This document shows, piece after piece, positions 6,449-11,899 of a stretch of 11,899 nucleotides of DNA (the stretch's first letter is position 1; each line of letters begins with the position of its first letter). Source of the DNA: Actinomycetota bacterium (GTDB lineage Bacteria; Actinomycetota; Acidimicrobiia; Acidimicrobiales; Ilumatobacteraceae); contig SXPW01000138.1 of assembly GCA_005793785.1 (NCBI GenBank), forward strand, positions 1-11,899, in the 5' to 3' direction. Position numbers and translations under genes: made by a program. The notes below the pieces were generated by a model. The model saw only the letters and a program-made list of their open reading frames with translations, ran no database searches and was not told where the DNA came from.

Positions 6449-8368
6449 TCACGGGAACACCAGGTTCACCGTGGTGCCTTTACGGACGAGTTCACCGGCC
6501 TTCAACGTGACGCCGTCCTGCGTCACCGACCGCACCTTGCCGCTCGTGCGTCCCGACGTGGTTCCAACGGCGAGGCCGACCTCCTCCAATCTCTTCTTTG
6601 CGTCGGTGAGACCGAGACCAACGACGGTGGGCAACTCCACCGTTTCCGGACCCTTGGACAGCGAGTACGCGACGACGCCGTTGCGCGCGAGTTGTGAATT
6701 CGTCTGCGGGTCCTGGGCGGCCACCAGACCAACCTCGATCTCGATGGAGAACACGTCGTCATTGCGTTGACCAACGAGTTGCACCGCTGCGAGTTGTGCC
6801 TGCGCATCGGTTTCCGACCGACCGACGAGATTCGGAACCGCTCGCAACACCGGACCCCCAGACACGATGATGGCGACCTGCGTACCCTTCAACACCTCGC
6901 TGCCAGCCGGCAAGTTCGGTTGCTCGGTGACGATCCAGCCGACGACGCGCCCGAGCGGCACCGAATCGTCGTCGCGGATTTCTTCCACCACCGCAAGGCC
7001 TTGCGCTTCGAGTGCGGCCACGGCGTCGTCCCGACCGAGTCCCGTGACGTCGGGAACGACGGCAAGCGTCGGACCCTCGGAGATCACCAGCGTGAGATCA
7101 CCACCCTCCTTGACCGTCGAACCAACGGGTGGCACGGAGCGAATGACGGACCCGAGGGCCACATCGTCGGAGCGCTCCGCAGTGACGACGATGTTCCACC
7201 CGAATTGGGAGATGATGTTGCGTGCCTCTCCCTCGGCCACTCCCGCCAATTCCGGCACCGGATAGGAAGCGACGTCGACCACCTGCCACACCAACACGGC
7301 GCTCACGCCGATGGCAACGACGGCCATGATGGTCCACAACCACCGGTAGCGACGACGTTCGGCGGGAGGTGCGATCACCGCGACGTCGGCCGTCGTGGGT
7401 GCGGCCACCTGCACGGGTGGCTCGCTCACCTTCGCCACCGGCTCCGTCGTCACTGCCTCCAGCTGGCGGGTGATCGTGTCGCGAAACGCCTCGGTGACGA
7501 GTGGAGCAATCGGCTCGGGTAGCGGCAACTTCCCGGCCAATTGCGTGAGTGCGCGCCCGAAGTCGATGGCCGACGAACGGTCGCCGGGTTCGGGACGACC
7601 CGCTTTTTCGATCGGCACTGCGATGGGTCCGATGTCGGCGGACACGGGAAGGAGTTTTCCGGCCCGGTTCGCCAAGGTCACCGCGAGCGAATCGGCGGCG
7701 AACGGGACTTCGCCGGTGACGGTCTCCAGGAGCGTGAGGGCGAGTGCATACACGTCGCTCTCCGGCGTGGACACGACATCGAGGCTGAATTCGGGGGCCG
7801 CGTATCGCGCTTGCTCGATGCTCATGGTTGCCGTGCCGCCGATGCCTCGTTTGATGCCGATGCCGGCGAGCCGCGCCCGCGAGTCCGTCGACACGAACAC
7901 GTTGGCGGGTCGAACGTCGCCGTGTGCGACCCCGAGTTGATGCAAGTGGTGCAACGCGCGACACAGGTCGATTCCAATGACCAACGCCTGCGAACTCGTG
8001 AGCCGACGACCCCGGTCGAGCAGTTCGCGCAACGACACGTCGTCGATTCGTTCCGTGACGATGAATACGAAGCGTTCGTTGCGCAGCGTCGTATCACCCC
8101 AGTCGAGTGGCGGAACCAGGACAGGATGACTGATGCCCGCCACCGAAAGCAGGTGCCGTTGGAAGGCTTCCACGGCGTGATCGGGCGGGAGGGCGTCGGC
8201 TTCCGCGGCCACGGACTCCAGGGTGATGAGACGCACGATGACCGGGTGTCCGCTCGAGGTGTCGGTGGCGGAGAACACGCTGGTCGAGTCGGCGCCACCG
8301 CGGATGAGACCCTCGAGTCGGTACCGGGCGGCGACGACTGCTCCCGTGAGCTCGTCGCGTTCAATCAT
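6449..8368 (-). CDS. Transmembrane PASTA protein with predicted pseudokinase domain
   Basis: The 639-residue protein has the layout of PknB/StkP-type receptor kinases: a cytoplasmic kinase-like domain (about 14-280), a linker (281-340) starting Pro-rich and ending RRRYR, one TM helix (about 343-364), then four extracellular PASTA repeats (about 367-433, 434-506, 507-574, 575-639). PASTA repeats bind peptidoglycan fragments or lipid II in known kinases. The kinase fold is recognisable from HGDVRPAN (149-156), YAAPE (189-193) and SDVYALA (204-210), but key residues differ. The beta-3 lysine is Arg46 (VIVRLI), the glycine loop reads GGADSTSVFSA (24-34), HRD is HGD, the catalytic-loop Lys is Arg153, and DFG is GIG (169-171), with no metal-binding Asp. 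Catalysis is therefore unlikely, and a scaffold role as in the MviN pseudokinase of mycobacteria is inferred. A GTG at 8401 could add 11 residues. It leads an operon with the MFS gene. Confidence 0.9.
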   Translation of the reverse strand: MIERDELTGAVVAARYRLEGLIRGGADSTSVFSATDTSSGHPVIVRLITLESVAAEADALPPDHAVEAFQRHLLSVAGISHPVLVPPLDWGDTTLRNERFVFIVTERIDDVSLRELLDRGRRLTSSQALVIGIDLCRALHHLHQLGVAHGDVRPANVFVSTDSRARLAGIGIKRGIGGTATMSIEQARYAAPEFSLDVVSTPESDVYALALTLLETVTGEVPFAADSLAVTLANRAGKLLPVSADIGPIAVPIEKAGRPEPGDRSSAIDFGRALTQLAGKLPLPEPIAPLVTEAFRDTITRQLEAVTTEPVAKVSEPPVQVAAPTTADVAVIAPPAERRRYRWLWTIMAVVAIGVSAVLVWQVVDVASYPVPELAGVAEGEARNIISQFGWNIVVTAERSDDVALGSVIRSVPPVGSTVKEGGDLTLVISEGPTLAVVPDVTGLGRDDAVAALEAQGLAVVEEIRDDDSVPLGRVVGWIVTEQPNLPAGSEVLKGTQVAIIVSGGPVLRAVPNLVGRSETDAQAQLAAVQLVGQRNDDVFSIEIEVGLVAAQDPQTNSQLARNGVVAYSLSKGPETVELPTVVGLGLTDAKKRLEEVGLAVGTTSGRTSGKVRSVTQDGVTLKAGELVRKGTTVNLVFP

Positions 8369-8378
8369 TGACCGACCC

Positions 8379-8384
8379 AAACTA
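8379..8384 (-). promoter_or_regulatory. Candidate -10 box of the PASTA pseudokinase operon
   Basis: TAGTTT (minus strand, 8384 to 8379) fits TANNNT and lies 10 nt before the ATG at 8368, so transcription would start about 3-4 bases before the start codon. No ribosome site is visible before that ATG, which agrees with a nearly leaderless mRNA. The -35 position would fall inside the inverted repeat at 8385-8415. If this is the promoter, the GTG at 8401 would lie upstream of the transcript and be excluded as the start. Confidence 0.3.
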
Positions 8385-8415
8385 CCCGTGTCGGGCGCCA
8401 CCCGAATCGCACGGG
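8385..8415. repeat. Nested inverted repeat in the divergent promoter region
   Basis: An outer arm CCCGTG (8385-8390) pairs with CACGGG (8410-8415), and an inner arm TCGGG (8391-8395) pairs with CCCGA (8401-8405) around the loop CGCCA. The whole forms an 11-pair stem with a 4-base bulge ATCG on one side. It abuts the candidate -10 of the pseudokinase operon and lies about 30 bases before the candidate -10 of the divergent 159-residue protein. An operator for one or both genes is plausible. No T run follows, so a terminator is unlikely. Confidence 0.4.
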
Positions 8416-8445
8416 CAAAAGGGGCGACGGAGGTGCGCGACCAGC

Positions 8446-8451
8446 GAGAAT
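8446..8451 (+). promoter_or_regulatory. Candidate -10 box, leaderless start of the 159-residue protein
   Basis: GAGAAT matches four of six bases of TATAAT, including the key A2 and T6. It is followed by exactly six bases (GGACGC) and the ATG at 8458, so transcription would begin at the start codon. No good ribosome site is present at the usual distance; GGAGG at 8429-8433 is too far away. Evidence is the spacing alone. Confidence 0.3.
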
Positions 8452-8457
8452 GGACGC

Positions 8458-8937
8458 ATGATTCGTCGGCTCGACCGCTCCCGGTTGCTGATCAGTTTCG
8501 GAATCTCCCTCGGACTCGTGCTGATCGCGTTCGGCTTGCGAAGCGGTATCACGGGTGACGAGGCTCGTGTGACACCCGAGGCGATCGAGCGAATGTCCCC
8601 CGCCGACGGTGACCGTGTGTTGCGACAAGCGCAAATCATCATCGACTTCGTGGATGGATACACCGCAACGATCAGCATCGACGGCATCGAGCTCCCCGTG
8701 ACTCGGCTCGACGAGTTGTCGTCGTTGGTCGGTCAGCCGGCACCCGGCGCGCAAGTCGAATTGCCGGCCACGGCAGTGTTCGACCCGGGCAACAATGTCC
8801 TGAGTTTTCAGCCGCAGCCTGGCGCGGTGATCGAGTCGTTCAGCCAAGGCGAACACATCGCGACCGTGCGCTATTGGAAGATCCTGGAAGGTGCCGACAA
8901 GTTCCGCACCTACACCTGGCGGTTCCTCACCGACTAG
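8458..8937 (+). CDS. Membrane-anchored protein of unknown function
   Basis: I do not recognise this 159-residue protein. A short basic N-terminus (MIRRLDRSR) leads into one hydrophobic segment (about 10-27, LLISFGISLGLVLIAFG), which looks like an uncleaved signal anchor since no clear signal-peptidase site follows. The rest would be extracytoplasmic and is acidic and soluble, with alternating beta-like patches such as YTATISIDGIELPV and a C-terminal YWKILEGADKFRTYTWRF rich in aromatic residues. It has no cysteine, no lipobox and no repeats. It diverges from the PASTA pseudokinase operon across an 89-base region with an inverted repeat, so a shared envelope role is possible but is inference. 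A TTG at 8368 in frame would add 30 residues that look non-coding and would displace the anchor from the N-terminus. Its stop shares CTAG with ligA. Confidence 0.72.
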   Translation: MIRRLDRSRLLISFGISLGLVLIAFGLRSGITGDEARVTPEAIERMSPADGDRVLRQAQIIIDFVDGYTATISIDGIELPVTRLDELSSLVGQPAPGAQVELPATAVFDPGNNVLSFQPQPGAVIESFSQGEHIATVRYWKILEGADKFRTYTWRFLTD

Positions 8938-10982
8938 GGGAGTTCGCCGGTGTCGAGGAGGCGCACGAAGGCGGCCTCGTCGATTCGGGGTACGTTCAAC
9001 TCCGTCGCCTTTTTCACCTTCGCCGAGCCCGGCTCATCCCCGACGACGAGCGCGTACGTCTTGGCGCTGACGCTGCCGGCGCTCTTGCCGCCGCGGTCCT
9101 TGATGGCGCGCTCGGCCTGCTCACGACCGAAGGCGACGAGCGTTCCGGTGACGACGATCGTGCGTCCGGCGAGGGTTTGCGGTGCATCGACCAGCGTGAC
9201 GTGGTCGAAACGGACTCCCCCCTTGCGCAATTTGCCGATGACGGCACGGTGACGCACGTCGGCGAACCACGACGCAACCGACTCGGCGATGACGTCGCCG
9301 ACACCGTCGATCGCCGACAACTCCTCCACCGATGCCTGCGCAACGAGATCGAGCGAGCCGAAGCGTCGGGCCAACGACTCCGCAGCGGCCGGCCCGAGAT
9401 GCTTGATGCCCAATGCGACGAGCAATTTCTCGAGCGGACGACCACGCGATGCATCGATCGACTTCAGCAGGTTGGCGGTTTGACCTTCGCCGAATCCTTG
9501 ACCGAGGAGCGCTTCCGCCGACAACGAATAGATATCACCGACGTCCTCGATGACGCCTGCATCGCTCAGTTTGTACACCGTCTTTTCGCCGAATCCCTCG
9601 ATGTCCATGCCGCCACGAGCGGTGAAGTGGATGATCTTCTGGTCCCGTTGGTGCGGACACTCGGGCTCAACGCAACGCGTGTCGGCTTCGTCCCCGACCT
9701 GGACGAGCGTCGACTTGAGAGCGCACGGACACTTCGTCGGGAATTTCCACGGCTTTGAGTTCGCGGGGCGCAGCGCGAGCACCGGTCCCACGACCTCGGG
9801 AATGACGTCACCGGCCTTGCGCACGACGACGGTGTCGCCGGGTCGGACGTCCTTGCGCTGCACCTGTTCACGATTGTGCAACGTCGACATCGAAACGGTG
9901 CTCCCCGCCACGACCACCGGCTCCAGTACGGCGAACGGAGTGGCGCGCCCGGTGCGACCGATGGACACCTTGATGTCGCGCAGCAGCGTGGTGCGCTCCT
10001 CCGGCGGGAACTTCACCGCTATCGCCCAACGTGGTGCCTTGGAGGTGTAACCGAGTCGTTCACGCTGCGCGAGATCGTCGACCTTCACCACGACACCGTC
10101 GATGATGTAGGGCAGATCGTTGCGATGTTCCTGCCAATGGGCACAGAACTCGATGACCCCGACCAGCGAGTCGACGACGCGAACCTCGGGATTCACGGGG
10201 AAGCCCAGCGCTCGCAGGTAATCGAGCGTCTCATGGTGAGCGACGAATTCGGGCACCCCGTTGACCTCTCCCAGTTGGTAGGTCCAGACCGACAATTCGC
10301 GCGTCGCAGTGACGGCGGCATCCTTTTGGCGGAGACTCCCGGCACCGGCATTGCGCGGATTTGCGGGCACCGGTTGCGGCTTCCTGCCCTCGGCCACCCT
10401 GGACTCGTTCTCCTGCATCTTTGCTTCGCGCAGACGTTCGAATGCCGCCTTCGACATGTACACCTCTCCGCGTACCTCGAGCACGGCGGGTGTCGAGTCG
10501 AGATGCTGCGGAATCGCGCCGATCGTGCGCACGTTGGCCGTGACGTCCTCACCAACCTTGCCGTCACCCCGCGTTGCGGCCTGCACCAAGCGACCGTTCT
10601 CGTACCGCAGACTCAACGCGAGTCCGTCGATCTTCAGTTCGCAGACGAAGCGGGTGGGTTCTCCGCCGAGACCCTTGGTGACGCGGTCACCCCATGCTCG
10701 GAGCTCGTCGTGGTCCATGGCGTTGTCGAGGCTGGTCATCGGTAGTCGATGCACGACCGGAGCGAACGTGGTGGTGGTCGGTGCGCCCGGTACGTCGAGC
10801 AGCGACTCGGCGGGTACCAATTCGGGGTGCTCGGCCTCGATCGTCCGCAGTTCGCGCACGAATTCGTCGAACTCGGCATCGGAGATCTCGGGGTCGTCGT
10901 CGCCGAAATACTTGTCGTTGTGGTAGGCGATCAATTCGCGCAATTTCTCGGCGCGTGCAACGATCTTCTTGCTGGCTGCCAC
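8934..10982 (-). CDS. ligA: NAD-dependent DNA ligase
   Basis: Seals nicks in duplex DNA using NAD+ in replication and repair. The protein has 682 residues, normal for LigA, with all domains in order. Domain Ia carries the NAD-binding YHNDKYF..DDPEISDAEFDE. The adenylation domain has the active-site Lys117 in CELKIDGLALSLRY. An OB fold follows, then a zinc finger with Cys418, Cys420, Cys437 and Cys442. A helix-hairpin-helix domain (about 450-590) contains GIKHLGPAAAESLARRFG and IDGVGDVIAESV. A BRCT domain (about 602-682) contains LAGRTIVVTGTL. The zinc finger starts C-P-C where most LigA proteins have C-x-x-C. The GTG start at 10982 gives MAASKKIVARAEKL, the usual N-terminal helix. There is no convincing ribosome site, but a -10-like TAAAGT lies six bases before the GTG. 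It converges on the 159-residue gene with a 4-base stop overlap. Confidence 0.97.
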   Translation of the reverse strand: MAASKKIVARAEKLRELIAYHNDKYFGDDDPEISDAEFDEFVRELRTIEAEHPELVPAESLLDVPGAPTTTTFAPVVHRLPMTSLDNAMDHDELRAWGDRVTKGLGGEPTRFVCELKIDGLALSLRYENGRLVQAATRGDGKVGEDVTANVRTIGAIPQHLDSTPAVLEVRGEVYMSKAAFERLREAKMQENESRVAEGRKPQPVPANPRNAGAGSLRQKDAAVTATRELSVWTYQLGEVNGVPEFVAHHETLDYLRALGFPVNPEVRVVDSLVGVIEFCAHWQEHRNDLPYIIDGVVVKVDDLAQRERLGYTSKAPRWAIAVKFPPEERTTLLRDIKVSIGRTGRATPFAVLEPVVVAGSTVSMSTLHNREQVQRKDVRPGDTVVVRKAGDVIPEVVGPVLALRPANSKPWKFPTKCPCALKSTLVQVGDEADTRCVEPECPHQRDQKIIHFTARGGMDIEGFGEKTVYKLSDAGVIEDVGDIYSLSAEALLGQGFGEGQTANLLKSIDASRGRPLEKLLVALGIKHLGPAAAESLARRFGSLDLVAQASVEELSAIDGVGDVIAESVASWFADVRHRAVIGKLRKGGVRFDHVTLVDAPQTLAGRTIVVTGTLVAFGREQAERAIKDRGGKSAGSVSAKTYALVVGDEPGSAKVKKATELNVPRIDEAAFVRLLDTGELP

Positions 10983-10988
10983 GCCTGA

Positions 10989-10994
10989 ACTTTA
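10989..10994 (-). promoter_or_regulatory. Candidate -10 box, leaderless start of ligA
   Basis: TAAAGT (minus strand, 10994 to 10989) fits TANNNT and is followed by exactly six bases (TCAGGC) before the GTG at 10982. Transcription would start on the G of the start codon, the hallmark of leaderless actinobacterial mRNAs. No -35 is recognisable. Confidence 0.42.
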
Positions 10995-11034
10995 CCCTTC
11001 GGGAGTTGCCGGTTCATCGTGATGGCGTCCTTCG

Positions 11035-11040
11035 TAGGAT
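11035..11040 (+). promoter_or_regulatory. Candidate -10 box, leaderless start of the 280-residue membrane protein
   Basis: TAGGAT fits TANNNT and is followed by exactly six bases (GCGGGC) before the GTG at 11047. The arrangement mirrors that of ligA on the other strand of the same 64-base gap. There is no clear -35; the GGA inside the box is the only purine-rich stretch that could serve as a ribosome site, so that reading cannot be excluded. Confidence 0.42.
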
Positions 11041-11046
11041 GCGGGC

Positions 11047-11889
11047 GTGACGAATGCAATTCGCGTGGCGTGGCTGTCGACGGCGTTGTTGCCCCGGGCG
11101 GTTGCATCCGCGGGTGATTCGTCGGTCGGCATCTGGCTCGTGTGGGGTGTCTGGTTGCTCGTCGCGATTGCGGTGTTGGTGCCCCATCCACTTGCGCTCG
11201 TCATGGTGCGGCTGGGAACTCCGATGTTGGTGCTCAACGGTGTTGCCGTTCTCGTCCACGACTCGAATCCACGGTGGGGTGCCTTCCTTGGACCGGCCAT
11301 CATGCTCGGTGTCGGAGTCGTCGGTTTCACCGCGTCGTACGGGGCGATACACGCCCAGGCCGCTGCCTACGGACACGAACGTCGACACCTGTTGCGTCCG
11401 CCGGTTGCCGTCATCGCTCCGTTGACACTGCTGTGGATGGCGAACCTGACTCTGGCCGCAACGGCGATATTCGCCGATCGACTCCCCGTCTCCATAGCTG
11501 CGGCGACGCTCTTGGTCGCACTCGGTGCCTTCACCCTGCGCCGGGCGATGGTACTGGCCCGCCGCTGGCTGGTCTTCGTACCGGCAGGAATCGCCGTCCA
11601 CGATCCGTTGTTCCTACGCGACACGTTCATGGTGCGAACTCACGACGTGCGGGCATTGCGCGCCGTCGATCGTTCATCGGTCGCGTCGAATGATTCCACA
11701 GACGAGGCATTCGACGCCACCGGAACGACGTGGGGCTCGCCGCTGGAATTGGTCCTATCGCACCCGCACGACGTGTCGCTGTCATCGTTCGGGGCGCGAT
11801 TGTCACGCACGCTCGATCGGCTGCACGTGAAGTCGGTGTTGGTGGCGCCATCCCGCCCGCGCGCCGCCCTTGCGGACGCCGCTCGCTAG
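11047..11889 (+). CDS. Multi-pass membrane protein of unknown function
   Basis: The 280-residue protein has about five hydrophobic helices (28-46, 49-70, 80-101, 119-142, 146-164) and a soluble C-terminal part (about 170-280). A charged loop YGHERRHLL (108-116) joins helices 3 and 4. The segment beginning RRWLVFVPAGIAVHDPLFLRD (172-192) has the alternating beta pattern of bacterial PH-like domains found after membrane helices, followed by an Asp/Ser-rich loop and a terminal helix. The PH-like reading is a guess from pattern only. I recall no gene symbol for this type of protein. The GTG start is supported by a -10-like TAGGAT six bases upstream and by divergence from ligA. The C-terminus is rich in Ala and Arg. 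The stop TAG lies in CTAG ten bases before the window edge, as at the other convergent gene ends here. Confidence 0.8.
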   Translation: MTNAIRVAWLSTALLPRAVASAGDSSVGIWLVWGVWLLVAIAVLVPHPLALVMVRLGTPMLVLNGVAVLVHDSNPRWGAFLGPAIMLGVGVVGFTASYGAIHAQAAAYGHERRHLLRPPVAVIAPLTLLWMANLTLAATAIFADRLPVSIAAATLLVALGAFTLRRAMVLARRWLVFVPAGIAVHDPLFLRDTFMVRTHDVRALRAVDRSSVASNDSTDEAFDATGTTWGSPLELVLSHPHDVSLSSFGARLSRTLDRLHVKSVLVAPSRPRAALADAAR

Positions 11890-11899
11890 CGCGGCACCA

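Noticed and set aside
7541..8371. Plus-strand open frame of 276 codons opposite the PASTA protein
   Set aside because: Shadow of the kinase-like coding sequence, rich in His/Arg/Gly/Asp with no domain pattern.
8369..8401. GTG start adding 11 residues to the PASTA protein
   Set aside because: Possible, but it would lie upstream of the candidate -10 at 8384-8379, and the added residues are not part of the kinase fold. Kept only as an alternative.
8368..8457. TTG start adding 30 residues to the 159-residue protein
   Set aside because: The extension runs through the divergent promoter region and places a hydrophilic non-family stretch before the membrane anchor.
11886..11899. End of a further minus-strand gene at the right edge (V-P-R-stop)
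   Set aside because: The minus strand would read GTG CCG CGC TAG with the same CTAG overlap seen elsewhere, which is suggestive, but ten extra bases are too few to call a gene.
1..11899. Defence island, CRISPR, insertion sequence or phage remnant
   Set aside because: I found no repeats in arrays, transposase or nuclease motifs, tRNA-like folds or composition break. Apart from the PASTA pseudokinase the genes are ordinary chromosomal ones.

Overview
The window is chromosomal DNA from a high-GC Gram-positive-type bacterium. The best guess is an actinobacterium of the class Acidimicrobiia. The guess rests on a single-cluster 3Fe-4S ferredoxin, a long-form SerA, a small SCP2-fold protein, a PASTA kinase-like protein and an actinobacterial MMPL exporter, with half of the starts being GTG. 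It comes from reading proteins by eye, not from a database search. I see no rRNA, tRNA, CRISPR array, insertion sequence or phage gene. The DNA is densely coding and no gap exceeds about 100 bases.

Layout from left to right: (1) an MMPL-family RND exporter on the minus strand, cut by the left edge; (2) divergent from it, a plus-strand pair of a 3Fe-4S ferredoxin and pyrF (orotidine-5'-phosphate decarboxylase), 3 nt apart; (3) convergent with pyrF, serA (phosphoglycerate dehydrogenase) on the minus strand; (4) divergent from serA, a plus-strand SCP2-domain protein; (5) convergent with that, a minus-strand pair made of a four-PASTA kinase-like protein followed 10 nt later by a DHA2-type MFS transporter; (6) divergent from the kinase-like gene, a 159-residue membrane-anchored protein on the plus strand; (7) convergent with that, ligA (NAD-dependent DNA ligase) on the minus strand; (8) divergent from ligA, a 280-residue multi-pass membrane protein on the plus strand, ending 10 nt before the window edge.

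Most of this is housekeeping metabolism and DNA maintenance (pyrF, serA, ligA) mixed with envelope functions (MMPL, MFS, PASTA protein, two unrecognised membrane proteins). The most unusual item is the PASTA protein. It has the architecture of a PknB-type receptor kinase, but the beta-3 lysine, glycine-rich loop, catalytic-loop lysine and DFG aspartate are all altered, so it is predicted to be a transmembrane PASTA pseudokinase, apparently co-transcribed with an exporter.

Other notable points are convergent genes that share a palindromic CTAG as both stop codons, a bias to TAG stops, a recurrent -10-like hexamer exactly 6 nt before the start codon that suggests leaderless mRNAs, inverted repeats in two divergent promoter regions, and a CxC variant of the LigA zinc finger.
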